Shown here: positions 8,106 to 16,129 of the stretch, piece by piece
How positions within the stretch are numbered: the stretch's first letter is position 1
Layout of the letters: every line of letters begins with the position of its first letter
Source of the DNA: Hymenobacter elongatus
Lineage (GTDB): Bacteria > Bacteroidota > Bacteroidia > Cytophagales > Hymenobacteraceae
Assembly: GCF_004745955.1 (NCBI RefSeq)
Contig: NZ_SRLD01000043.1
Location: 1-43,245, forward strand
Direction: 5' to 3'
Length of the DNA stretch: 43,245 nucleotides
Program-made: the position numbers and the translations under genes
Notes under the pieces: model-generated
The model's input: only the letters and a program-made list of their open reading frames with translations
What the model was told of the DNA's origin: nothing
Databases searched by the model: none

Positions 8106-9503
8106 CTACTCACGCAGCAAAGGCAGGGCTAAGGTTACCTTGGTGCCACTGCCCAACTCACTTTCCACCCGGATGTTGCCGCCGTGCAGGGCCATAATCT
8201 TGGCCGTGAGCGGCAGCCCGATACCATGGCCCGGCACGTTGCGCACGGCATCGGCCCGGAAGAATGGTACGAATACCTGCAGGCGGTCAGCTTCGCTCAT
8301 GCCCACTCCCTCATCGCGCACGTGCAGCTGCACCTGCTTCCCCACGCAAGCCAAGGTGGCCATGATAGGCTGCTGGCTACCCTGGGAGAACTTACAGGCA
8401 TTCTCCAGCACATTCAGTATTGCCGACAACAGCAGCGGCTCGTTGCCGCGCACCCCGAAGGCCTCCCCGTGAGCGGCTGGTTCTCCAAATTCCAGATCGA
8501 TGCGGCAGGTGGGCTGCCGCCGCAGCACTTCCTCGTGGGCCTGCAGTAGCAGCTCATCGAGCCGCACCAGCCCCAGGGGCACCTGCGACGGGTCGTCGGA
8601 GGCACGGGCAATCTGGAGCAGGCCGTTGGTGAGGGCCGTGAGCATCCGGGCCGCGTCGAGCGTGCTTTGCAGCACCCGGCGATATTCGGTGAGGCTGCGC
8701 TCCTGCAGCAACGCTACTTCCAGCTCGCCGATAAGAGCCGTGAGTGGAGTGCGCAGCTCGTGGGAAGCATCGCGCACAAACGTGCGCTGCCCGGCAAAGG
8801 CGGTTTCAAGCCGGTCGAGCAGGCTGTTGAAGCGCTGGGCCAGGTGCGACACCTCGTCCTGCCCATCGGACTGCGACAGGCGGCGGTGCAAGTCGGAGGC
8901 CGTGATGCTGTCGACTTCCTGCACGATGCGCTGCATGGGCCGCAGTGCCTGCCGGGCAAAAAACCACCCACCAATGCCCACGATGCCAAAGATGATAAGC
9001 AGTCCCCCAGCCAGAATCTTGCGTAGCGTCCGTTGCTCCACCTGGCTGTCGGCATCCACCGACGAGGCTACCACCACGAAGTCGCCCCGACGGGCATCGC
9101 GGTAGAGCAACCCGACAGTCTGGCCATGGTTGGGCCGCAGCTCAACTGTTCTACCGGCTTCGCGCACCGCCGCCAGAAGGCTGCCGGGCACAGGCTGGCG
9201 GGTTTGCTGGCCTTCCCGAAATACGACGCGGTTGCTGGCATCATACACCCGTACCTCTTCGGCGGGCAGCGTCCGGTAGAACTGGCGCAGGTAGCGGCGG
9301 TACGAGGCGCGGCTGGCATCGTCGCCCCGGTTGGTGCCGTCCAGGTATACGTGCGCAACGATTCGGGCCCGGGCAAACAAATTGTCGGTGAAGTAGTTGC
9401 GGCGCGACTGGTAGGTAAAGAAGTAGATTGCCAGTGAAAATAACAGCAAAGTGACAGCCAGAATAGCTGCGAACTGCAAAGCCAGGCGCGTGCGTATGGT
9501 CAC
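8106..9503 (-). CDS. Membrane sensor histidine kinase (HAMP-HisKA-HATPase)
   Basis: A 465-residue two-component sensor. TM1 spans about residues 8-30, an extracytoplasmic sensor region of ~130 residues follows, and TM2 is about 163-183, followed by a HAMP linker. The phospho-acceptor is His248 in S-H-E-L-R-T-P. The ATPase domain has the N box (N364-V-L-E-N-A-C-K-F), the G1 box D-E-G-V-G-M (397-402) and the G2 box G-H-G-I-G-L (425-430). All catalytic motifs are present. The family resembles CusS-like kinases, but the signal is unknown. No response regulator is adjacent. The nearest is at 11917-12594 on the same strand, with two unrelated genes between, and it is the probable partner (inference). 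Confidence 0.94.
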   Translation of the reverse strand: MTIRTRLALQFAAILAVTLLLFSLAIYFFTYQSRRNYFTDNLFARARIVAHVYLDGTNRGDDASRASYRRYLRQFYRTLPAEEVRVYDASNRVVFREGQQTRQPVPGSLLAAVREAGRTVELRPNHGQTVGLLYRDARRGDFVVVASSVDADSQVEQRTLRKILAGGLLIIFGIVGIGGWFFARQALRPMQRIVQEVDSITASDLHRRLSQSDGQDEVSHLAQRFNSLLDRLETAFAGQRTFVRDASHELRTPLTALIGELEVALLQERSLTEYRRVLQSTLDAARMLTALTNGLLQIARASDDPSQVPLGLVRLDELLLQAHEEVLRRQPTCRIDLEFGEPAAHGEAFGVRGNEPLLLSAILNVLENACKFSQGSQQPIMATLACVGKQVQLHVRDEGVGMSEADRLQVFVPFFRADAVRNVPGHGIGLPLTAKIMALHGGNIRVESELGSGTKVTLALPLLRE

Positions 9504-9622
9504 GGATATGAAGAGTAAAGAAGATGAATTGTCAGGCCGGCATACCTACACAACCTTTTCAGCCCGAAAAGGAACGGAGCGCTCGTCGGTTTTCTCTGGC
9601 AGTAGAAGTAACAGAAGCAGGC

Positions 9623-9630
9623 CAAAAGTA
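9623..9630 (-). promoter_or_regulatory. Putative -7 promoter element TActTTTG for the histidine kinase gene
   Basis: Read on the minus strand, 9630-9623 is tacttttg, an exact match to the Bacteroidota -7 consensus TAnnTTTG. It would start transcription about 110 nt before the kinase start codon. No clear TTG -33 element was found at the right distance, so confidence is limited. The rest of the 9504-9777 gap holds no gene I can support. Confidence 0.4.
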
Positions 9631-9737
9631 GAAAGAAGCAGTGGGTAGCCTACCGCGGCGGTGGCGGCACCCAAGCGTGGGCAGCGGGTGTCGGGCCAAC
9701 CTGTCTCTACTGACGCCTGATAACGCCCGGCCCGGCT

Positions 9738-9745
9738 TACCTTTG
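9738..9745 (+). promoter_or_regulatory. Putative -7 promoter element TAccTTTG for the sce7726-family gene
   Basis: tacctttg matches the Bacteroidota -7 consensus TAnnTTTG exactly and lies 32 bp upstream of the preferred start codon at 9778. Transcription would begin near 9752. That lies after the upstream in-frame start at 9748, so it supports the shorter start. Confidence 0.5.
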
Positions 9746-9777
9746 CCGTGGCTGTCCCCTGTCCCGCTGCCTTCTCG

Positions 9778-10422
9778 ATGAACGACCCGGCTATTCGCGC
9801 CTTCCTGTATCCGTTGCTCACAGAGGGCATCTACGTCGATGAGCTGCCCACGGGCACTACCCGCGCCGACGTTGTGCACATCACCCCCGATTTTATGCAC
9901 GGCTACGAGATTAAAGGCGACGCCGATACCTTGCAGCGGGTCAAAAACCAGCTGCGCTGCTACGCGGAAGTGTACGATTTCGTCACGTTCGTTGTCACGG
10001 AGAAGCACCTAGCCAAGCTGCTGCCGTTGCTGCCGCAGTGGGTGGGCGTGCTCGTGGCTTCCGACAGCGGCTTGCGCCCCCACCGGCCAGCGGCCTACAA
10101 TGCCACCGTGGAGCGGGCCCCGCTGGCAAGCCTGCTGCTGCTGGACGAGGTGAAGCAGTACCTGCTGGCTTTGGGCTGGCGCGGCGTCAGCCAGCTGCGG
10201 CGCGCCGAGGTGCTGCAGCTGCTACGCAGCACCCACACTATTTCCCTGTCAGGGTTGGCGCAATACGCACGGGAGCGGCTGATTTCGCGCATGCCCCAGC
10301 GCCTGCTCGACCGGGCCGAGCGCAAGCTGGAGCGGCAGCGGCTGGCCCCGCTGCGCCGCAAGCGCCGCCTGAAGCAAGCCGCGACCCGCAAAAAGCGGCG
10401 CGGCACCGCTGTCAAAAAATAA
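9778..10422 (+). CDS. sce7726-family protein, putative PD-(D/E)XK nuclease
   Basis: A 214-residue protein resembling the sce7726 family, whose function is not established. Visible motifs fit a PD-(D/E)XK nuclease fold: Asp31 in R-A-D-V-V-H-I, then Glu44-Ile-Lys46 in G-Y-E-I-K-G-D, and Gln58 in K-N-Q-L-R-C-Y. These give the D...ExK...Q set. Strands following this core (F-V-T-F-V-V-T) also fit. The last ~40 residues are very rich in Arg/Lys, suggesting nucleic-acid contact. I chose the ATG at 9778 over one at 9748 because the matching promoter element is at 9738-9745. Its stop codon overlaps the end of the convergent dinB gene by 11 bp. Nuclease activity is inferred from motif order only. Confidence 0.7.
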   Translation: MNDPAIRAFLYPLLTEGIYVDELPTGTTRADVVHITPDFMHGYEIKGDADTLQRVKNQLRCYAEVYDFVTFVVTEKHLAKLLPLLPQWVGVLVASDSGLRPHRPAAYNATVERAPLASLLLLDEVKQYLLALGWRGVSQLRRAEVLQLLRSTHTISLSGLAQYARERLISRMPQRLLDRAERKLERQRLAPLRRKRRLKQAATRKKRRGTAVKK

Positions 10423-11491
10423 GCGTCAGCTGCTGGCCCGCCGTCGCCTCTGCAGTGTGCAGGTTGGATATCGATACGCCCAGCAGCCGCACGCCTTTGG
10501 CCAGGGGCAGCAGCGTGGTCAGCAGCTCGCGGCATATCTGCTCCAGCAGCGCTTTGCTACTGAGCGGCACCAGCGTGGTGCGGCTGCGCGTAATTTGCTG
10601 GAAGTCGGCGTATTTCACTTTCACCGTTACGGTGCGGCCCGCTAGGCCGCCGCGCTGGCAGTAGGCCCACACTTGCTCCAGCTCGGGCTGCAGGCCAGCC
10701 ACTAGCTCGTCGTAGGTCCATAGATCCTGCTCGAAGGTATTCTCGGAGCCCACGGATTTGCGCAGCCGGTCGGCCTTCACGGGTCGGTGGTCTTCGGCGC
10801 GGGCAATGGCGTGGTAATAGGAGCCGGCTTTGCCGAAATGCTGCCGCAGCCAGGCTTCGGGCTGCTGGCGCAAATCGAGGCCGGTGAAGATGCCCAGCTC
10901 GTTCATCTTGGCAGCCGTGACGCGGCCCACACCGTGAAACTGGCCGACTGTCAGGGTTTCGACGAAGGCTAGGCCTTGCCCCGGCCGAATCAGGAACTGG
11001 CCGTTGGGCTTGCGGTAGTCGGAGGCCAGCTTGGCCAAGAACTTATTGTACGATACGCCCGCCGAGGCCGTCAGCCCGGTTTCGACATGAATACGGGCCC
11101 TAATTTCCTCGGCAATCCGGGTGGCCGAGGGCATATTCTTCAGATTGTGGGTTACGTCGAGGTAGGCCTCGTCCAGCGACAGGGGCTCGATGAGGGGCGT
11201 GTACTCGGCGAAAATGGCGTGAATCTGATTCGAAACAGCTTTATAGACCTCAAAACGCGGCTTCACGAAAGTCAGCGCCGGGCACTTGCGGATGGCGACC
11301 ATAGAGGCCATAGCCGAACGCACGCCGTACTGGCGCGCCTCGTAGCTGGCGGCCGCCACCACGCCGCGCTGCCGGGAGCCGCCCACCGCCACGGGCCGGC
11401 CGCGCAGCTCGGGGTTGTCGCGCTGCTCCACCGAGGCATAGAAGGCATCCATGTCGAGGTGAATGATTTTTCGGTTCTCTTCCGGCGGCAC
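10412..11491 (-). CDS. dinB: DNA polymerase IV (Y-family translesion polymerase)
   Basis: An error-prone polymerase that copies damaged DNA. The N-terminus carries the first catalytic motif L-D-M-D-A-F-Y-A-S-V-E, and S-L-D-E-A-Y-L-D-V supplies the second acidic cluster. Helix-hairpin-helix and little-finger sequence follow (F-H-G-V-G-R-V-T-A-A-K; R-K-S-V-G-S-E-N-T-F). The frame is open to an ATG at 11557. However, a TAccTTTG element at 11520-11513 lies inside that extension, so I favour the GTG at 11491, which yields 359 residues, close to the usual DinB length. The longer form is not excluded. The last residues Q-L-T-L-I-F resemble a beta-clamp binding tail. The gene converges with the sce7726-family gene and overlaps it by 11 bp. 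It lies between the two halves of a putative two-component system. Confidence 0.93.
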   Translation of the reverse strand: MPPEENRKIIHLDMDAFYASVEQRDNPELRGRPVAVGGSRQRGVVAAASYEARQYGVRSAMASMVAIRKCPALTFVKPRFEVYKAVSNQIHAIFAEYTPLIEPLSLDEAYLDVTHNLKNMPSATRIAEEIRARIHVETGLTASAGVSYNKFLAKLASDYRKPNGQFLIRPGQGLAFVETLTVGQFHGVGRVTAAKMNELGIFTGLDLRQQPEAWLRQHFGKAGSYYHAIARAEDHRPVKADRLRKSVGSENTFEQDLWTYDELVAGLQPELEQVWAYCQRGGLAGRTVTVKVKYADFQQITRSRTTLVPLSSKALLEQICRELLTTLLPLAKGVRLLGVSISNLHTAEATAGQQLTLIF

Positions 11492-11512
11492 TGGTGCGGT
11501 TACGTGAGGCTG

Positions 11513-11520
11513 CAAAGGTA
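11513..11520 (-). promoter_or_regulatory. Putative -7 promoter element TAccTTTG for dinB
   Basis: On the minus strand 11520-11513 reads tacctttg, an exact TAnnTTTG match and the same octamer as before the convergent neighbour gene. It would start a transcript near 11506 with a leader of ~15 nt to the GTG at 11491. No -33 TTG at good spacing was found. Confidence 0.45.
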
Positions 11521-11557
11521 GGCGGTGGCCCCAAGACCCGGACACAGCGGCCAGCAC

Positions 11558-11916
11558 TTTCAGCCGGATTCACCGGCCACTGGGTCGCACGAGCGACCCT
11601 GACGCTGCATGAATTGGCCAACAGGGTCTCGGCAAGTAGCCGGAAGCGCCATTATCCGGGTGATATAAGCCCATTCCTCACTAGCAAGCAGGCAGCGGAG
11701 CCTGGAGCAGGATTCTGCGGTAGCTCTCGCCCATACGCCGGCTGCCGGACTGTTGCGGCTCTCCTTGCCAGCCACGCTGGTTCGTGGCCTGTATGTAGTT
11801 CGCACCACTGCGTATACGCAACGGCTGCTGGTGGAGTAAGCAACTTCGGCACTACCGGCCACCACCGGCCCGCAGTCGGGCCAGATGCCCTCCCGCGGGA
11901 GCCTGTGGCTATACTG
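11558..11916. other. Gene-free stretch between dinB and the response regulator gene
   Basis: No coding pattern that I recognise on either strand. It contains a small perfect hairpin at 11582-11599 (gggtcgc, 4-nt loop, gcgaccc) without a T tract. A GC-rich inverted segment near 11855-11885, just after the stop of the response regulator gene on the minus strand, could act as a weak terminator. Nothing else stands out. Confidence 0.4.
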
Positions 11917-12594
11917 CTACTCCTCGCGCATCACGTAGCCCATACCCACCAGCGTATGAATCAGCTTGGGCGTGAAGTCCTTGTCAACTTTTTTCCGCAG
12001 AAAGTTGATGTATACGTCGATAACGTTGGAGCCGGTATCGAAGCTCGTTTCCCAGACTTGCTCCAGGATATCAACCCGCGACACGACACGGCCCTGGTTC
12101 CGCAGCAGGTATTCGAGGAGGGCAAACTCGCGGGCCGTGAGCTGCACGGGCTGACCGGCACGATGCACCAGCTTGCGGCTGGGGTCGAGGGTAAGGTCGG
12201 CCAAGCGCAATAGAATTTCACTGGCCGGGCTGTCGTGGCGACGGCGCACCAGCGCCCGGATGCGGGCCAGCAACTCCTGAAAGGCGAAAGGCTTGACCAG
12301 GTAGTCGTCGGCCCCGGCATCGAGCCCCCGGATTTTGTCATCGGTTTCGCCCAGGGCCGTGAGCATCAGAATGGGAACGGAGGAATTCTGGGCCCGCACC
12401 TGCCGGCACACCTCCAGGCCGCCCAGGCCGGGCAGCAGGTTATCCAGAATCAACAGGTCGTAGGTGCTGCTCAGGGCCAGCCGCAGCCCCGTGAGGCCAT
12501 CAGTCGCAATATCAACGCTATGCGTTTGTTCGGTAAGGCCCTTATGGAGGAACGAAACCACCTTGGGCTCGTCTTCGACCAGCAGAATTTTCAT
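11917..12594 (-). CDS. OmpR/PhoB-type response regulator
   Basis: A 225-residue two-component transcription regulator. The receiver domain (about 1-120) has the acidic pair Glu7-Asp8 (V-E-D-E-P), the phosphorylated Asp51 in L-I-L-D-N-L-L-P, Thr79 and Lys101 in L-V-K-P-F. All key residues are intact. The C-terminal ~95 residues form a winged-helix DNA-binding domain (L-T-A-R-E-F-A-L-L-E-Y-L-L-R-N, then V-Y-I-N-F-L-R-K-K-V-D). It resembles CusR/RprY-like regulators that pair with kinases such as the one at 8106-9503. The order regulator-then-kinase on the same strand fits an ancestral operon, now 2.4 kb apart (inference). It is transcribed away from the exopolysaccharide cluster start, sharing the 274-bp AT-rich gap. 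Control of that cluster is possible but not shown. Confidence 0.94.
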   Translation of the reverse strand: MKILLVEDEPKVVSFLHKGLTEQTHSVDIATDGLTGLRLALSSTYDLLILDNLLPGLGGLEVCRQVRAQNSSVPILMLTALGETDDKIRGLDAGADDYLVKPFAFQELLARIRALVRRRHDSPASEILLRLADLTLDPSRKLVHRAGQPVQLTAREFALLEYLLRNQGRVVSRVDILEQVWETSFDTGSNVIDVYINFLRKKVDKDFTPKLIHTLVGMGYVMREE

Positions 12595-12724
12595 GAAAAC
12601 GGGTTTCGGCTACTACAGGCAACTAAGGTAGGATGTTCAGGATGGCCCTTTTCTTTAGGCATGGCCTACTCTTGAACACTTCGCATACTAGTACAATTAT
12701 TTATAAGAATCATTTAAATTTAAC

Positions 12725-12755
12725 TTGACTTTATCAAACATATACAATACGTTTA
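12725..12755 (+). promoter_or_regulatory. Putative promoter of the exopolysaccharide gene cluster
   Basis: TTG at 12725-12727 is followed after 20 nt by tacgttta at 12748-12755, which matches TAnnTTTG in seven of eight positions. It lies in a sharply AT-rich stretch (about 12690-12780) that contrasts with the GC-rich surroundings. It would give a leader of roughly 105 nt before the Wza-type gene at 12869. The gap 12595-12868 holds no gene I can support. Confidence 0.45.
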
Positions 12756-12868
12756 TGGAAATATTCTATTAAAGAAAACTTCTGCGCTTTCCCGTTCTGT
12801 TTCCTCTTTCCGCTCCTAATAAGGTCGGTAAATGAAACGGCTTCCTCTGCTCTCTAGCCACCGCTCCA

Positions 12869-13657
12869 ATGTCTACCAGCCGTTCTTCGTTCCTGAGTTG
12901 TGTTGTATTCCTGTTTATTCTGTGGGGCCTCACGGGGTGCGTCACCCAGCAAAAGCTGCCGTATCTGCAGAGCACCGAGTACACGACGAAAGCTCCCACC
13001 AGCGTTCCGAATGCGCGGCAGGAGTACCGGATTCAACCCAGCGACGTGCTCAGCATCCGGGTGCAGAGCGTGCAGCCCACGCTGAACGATATATTCAATA
13101 TCACTGATAACCGCTCCATGTTTTCGGGCGACCCCAGCAGCCTGTTTCTGGCAGGCTACTCCGTCGATGCCACGGGCTTTATCAACCTGCCCACGGTGGG
13201 GCGGGTGAAGGTGCAGGGCCTGACGGTGGAAGAAGCCCAAACCCTGGCCCAGCAGCAGGTCAGCAAGTTCGTGCGCGATGCCAACGTGCTGGTGAAGCTG
13301 CTCAGCTTCAAGATTACGGTGCTGGGCGAGGTCAACAGCCCGGGGCGCTACTTCATTTATAACTCCCAGGCCACGCTGCTCGAAGGCCTGGGCATGGCCG
13401 GCGACCTGACCGAGTTCGGCAACCGTCAGAACGTGAAGCTGATCCGGCAGACGCCCACGGGCTCGGAGGTGCTGCTGCTCGACCTGACCGACCCGACCCT
13501 GCTTCGCTCTCCTTATTACTACCTGCTGCCCAACGACGCCCTCTACGTGGAGCCGATGGCAGCCCGCACCACCCGCGGCAATGCCAATAACCTGGGCATC
13601 GTCTTCGGCGGCATTTCGGCCATGGTGCTGCTGCTGAGCTATCTGAACATCTTCTAA
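12869..13657 (+). CDS. Wza-type polysaccharide export lipoprotein
   Basis: A 262-residue outer-membrane/periplasmic protein of the polysaccharide export family. It forms or helps form the channel through which capsule or exopolysaccharide leaves the cell. The lipoprotein signal ends in a lipobox L-T-G-C with Cys24. The polysaccharide export (Poly_export) domain begins near Y-R-I-Q-P-S-D-V-L-S-I-R-V. It is followed by V-D-A-T-G-F-I-N-L-P-T-V-G-R-V-K-V and one SLBB-like segment (I-T-V-L-G-E-V-N-S-P-G). A C-terminal hydrophobic helix (about 243-260) may anchor it. At 262 residues it is shorter than Escherichia coli Wza, which is usual for Bacteroidota forms. It is the first gene of the long plus-strand cluster and is followed after 37 bp by its partner chain-length regulator. 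Confidence 0.93.
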   Translation: MSTSRSSFLSCVVFLFILWGLTGCVTQQKLPYLQSTEYTTKAPTSVPNARQEYRIQPSDVLSIRVQSVQPTLNDIFNITDNRSMFSGDPSSLFLAGYSVDATGFINLPTVGRVKVQGLTVEEAQTLAQQQVSKFVRDANVLVKLLSFKITVLGEVNSPGRYFIYNSQATLLEGLGMAGDLTEFGNRQNVKLIRQTPTGSEVLLLDLTDPTLLRSPYYYLLPNDALYVEPMAARTTRGNANNLGIVFGGISAMVLLLSYLNIF

Positions 13658-13694
13658 TCACCGCCTGGCGGCCTCTCCTAAAACCACACCTGGC

Positions 13695-16085
13695 ATGGAA
13701 CAACGCGCTACTTCCTCCTCCGACGAACTTGACCTGCACGAGCTGTTTTTTAAGCTACGCAACCGCTGGCCCTTATTTGCAGCGTCGCTCCTGTTGGCGG
13801 GCCTGCTGGCGTTTTTGTACCTGCAGGTGAAAGCCCCGGTGTACGACTTCCGCTCGTCGATGCTGCTCGGCAATCAGGGGTCGGGCTCGAAGCGGGCTCA
13901 GGAGCTGCTCCAGATTCTGGAAGTACAGGAGAAAGGCGTAAAAATGGAGGACGAAGTCGGGCTCCTGAGCTCAACCGACGTGGTGCAGCGCGCCCTGGTG
14001 CGGCTGCCCTTCACCGTCTCCTATTATGCGGTGCCGAACTCGTGGCTCAACTCCCTGAAACAGCTACAGGTGCGCGAGCGGCCCGTGGGCGCGGTGCCCT
14101 TCCGCGTGGTTCCTGACCCAAAAGTGCCGCAATTGACGGGGGTGGAGGTGGCCGTAGAGCCGCAGCCCAACGGCCGATTTCGGGTGCGGGCGCAGGCCAA
14201 GCGCGGCCAGCTGTTTCAGCTCCACACCGGCGAGATGGTGCGGGAAGTGCTCGACGTGAACCTCGACCAGACGGTAGCGGCCGGTGATACGCTGCGCACG
14301 CCCCTGCTCACGGCCGTCATTCAGGCCGAGCCGGGCTACCCGGCCGGCTCGGCCGATGAGCGCTATTTTTTCACCCTCAACAACCTGGGTGACCTGACGG
14401 GGGCCTACCAGGGCGGCCTGGCCGTGCGGCCCATCGAGCACGATTCCCGCATTGTGGAGCTGACCCTCAAGGACGTGGTACCGATGAAGGCCACCCAGTT
14501 TCTAGACACCCTGATGGCGGTGTATATCGAGGATGATCTGCGGGAAAAGAACATTACGGGCTACAAAACGGTGGAGTTTCTGGACAAGGAAATCGCCAAG
14601 CTCTCCGACTCGCTGCGGCACTCGGCGGCAGCGCTCAGCTCCTTCCGCTCGGCCCGGGGCGTGGTCGATGTGGGGGTTCAATCCAATGAAAGCATCCGCC
14701 AGCTCGGCGACCTGGGCATGCTGCGGGCCCGCGCGGCCACCAGTCGCAAGTACTACCAGAATATGCTCTCCTACTTGCGCGCCAACCAGGGGGTGACCCA
14801 GGTGGTGTCGCCGAGCAGCGTGGGCATTGACGACCCGGTGGTCAACAACCTCATTATGCGGCTCACGGACCTGAACGGCCAGCGGGCCGCGCTGGGCGTG
14901 AATGCCAGCAGCAACAATCCGCTGGTAACGGTGCTCGACGAGCAGATCCGGACCTCCAAGCAGGCCCTGATGCAGACGCTGACCAACATGACCCGCGCCA
15001 CCGACATTTCGCTACGCGACCTGGACCAGCAGCTGGGCCGGGTGCAGGGCACCATCAATGCCATGCCCGAAAACGAGCGGCGGCTGGCCTCCCTGAAAAA
15101 CAAGAGCGACTTCAACGACAAGAACTACAACTTTCTGGTGGAGAAGCGCGCCGAAGCCGCCATTGCCCTGGCCACCAATGCCACCGATAAGAAGGTGATT
15201 GACAAAGCCAAAATGAGCGGTGGCGGGGCCTCCGCTCCCAAGCCCGGCCTGGTAGTGCTGATAGCGCTGCTGGCCGGGCTGGCCACCCCAATGGCCCTGA
15301 CGCTGCTGCTGGCCAAAGCCAACCGCCGCATTCAGAGCAAGGAAGACCTGGCGCGTATTACGGGAATACCGCTGCTGGGCGTGGTCGCCCACGGCTCGCA
15401 CGGCGACAAAGAACGGATGCTGCGCGAACCCAAAGGGCCTATTGCGGAGTCGTTCCGGTCGATTCGGGTGAACCTGCAGTACCTATCGGCGGGGCTCGAC
15501 AAGAAGGTTATCGGGGTTACGTCGTCGGTGCCGGGCGAGGGCAAAACGTTTTGCGCCGTGAATCTGGCGGCCGAGCTGGCCCAGAGCGGGCGGCGGGTGC
15601 TGCTGCTGGAGTGCGACCTGCGCCGCCCCACGGTAGCCAGCTACTTCGGGCTCGACTCGCACGATGAGCACGGGCTAAGCGCTTACCTGATAGGGCACAG
15701 CACGCTCGCCGAATGCGTGTATGCCAGCGGGGTGCCCAACCTGGATGTGGTCTGCTGCGGCCCCATTCCTCCGAACCCAACCGAGCTGCTGGAAACGCCC
15801 CGCATGGAAAACCTACTTACTCTGCTCCGGGCCGAGTACGACTATGTACTGGTCGATACGCCGCCGGTGGGCTACGTGGCCGAGTTCTTCGTGCTGCTGC
15901 GGCATCTGGAGGCCAACATCTACGTGGTGCGCCAGAACTACACCGACAAGGGCCTCGTGAGCCAGATCGATGAGCTGCACCAAGAGCAGAAGATAAAGCA
16001 GATCTATATGATTATCAATGACATGCACTTCACCAAAACGTACGAGTACCGCTACAAGAAAAAAGCCTATGCCTACGGTCGCTAG
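13695..16085 (+). CDS. Wzc-type polysaccharide co-polymerase with tyrosine autokinase domain
   Basis: A 796-residue inner-membrane protein that sets polysaccharide chain length and drives export by cycles of autophosphorylation. Residues ~10-40 include the first membrane segment with a Wzz-like start. A long periplasmic coiled-coil region follows, then a second membrane segment near 510-540 (V-V-L-I-A-L-L-A-G-L). The C-terminal BY-kinase has Walker A P613-G-E-G-K-T618, Walker A' L-L-E-C-D-L-R-R-P and Walker B Y-V-L-V-D-T-P-P. It ends in a Tyr cluster (Y-E-Y-R-Y-K-K-K-A-Y-A-Y), the usual autophosphorylation site. Fusion of the two domains in one chain is the proteobacterial-type layout and is also common in Bacteroidota. 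It pairs with the upstream Wza-type lipoprotein. Confidence 0.95.
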   Translation: MEQRATSSSDELDLHELFFKLRNRWPLFAASLLLAGLLAFLYLQVKAPVYDFRSSMLLGNQGSGSKRAQELLQILEVQEKGVKMEDEVGLLSSTDVVQRALVRLPFTVSYYAVPNSWLNSLKQLQVRERPVGAVPFRVVPDPKVPQLTGVEVAVEPQPNGRFRVRAQAKRGQLFQLHTGEMVREVLDVNLDQTVAAGDTLRTPLLTAVIQAEPGYPAGSADERYFFTLNNLGDLTGAYQGGLAVRPIEHDSRIVELTLKDVVPMKATQFLDTLMAVYIEDDLREKNITGYKTVEFLDKEIAKLSDSLRHSAAALSSFRSARGVVDVGVQSNESIRQLGDLGMLRARAATSRKYYQNMLSYLRANQGVTQVVSPSSVGIDDPVVNNLIMRLTDLNGQRAALGVNASSNNPLVTVLDEQIRTSKQALMQTLTNMTRATDISLRDLDQQLGRVQGTINAMPENERRLASLKNKSDFNDKNYNFLVEKRAEAAIALATNATDKKVIDKAKMSGGGASAPKPGLVVLIALLAGLATPMALTLLLAKANRRIQSKEDLARITGIPLLGVVAHGSHGDKERMLREPKGPIAESFRSIRVNLQYLSAGLDKKVIGVTSSVPGEGKTFCAVNLAAELAQSGRRVLLLECDLRRPTVASYFGLDSHDEHGLSAYLIGHSTLAECVYASGVPNLDVVCCGPIPPNPTELLETPRMENLLTLLRAEYDYVLVDTPPVGYVAEFFVLLRHLEANIYVVRQNYTDKGLVSQIDELHQEQKIKQIYMIINDMHFTKTYEYRYKKKAYAYGR

Positions 16086-16129
16086 CTGCTGCTCAGCCGT
16101 CTTTCCCTCTCGCCCTTCGCCTCTCTAGT

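Noticed and set aside
11494..12213. A 239-codon plus-strand frame over the response regulator region
   Set aside because: It runs antisense to a complete OmpR-type regulator and shows no domain of its own.
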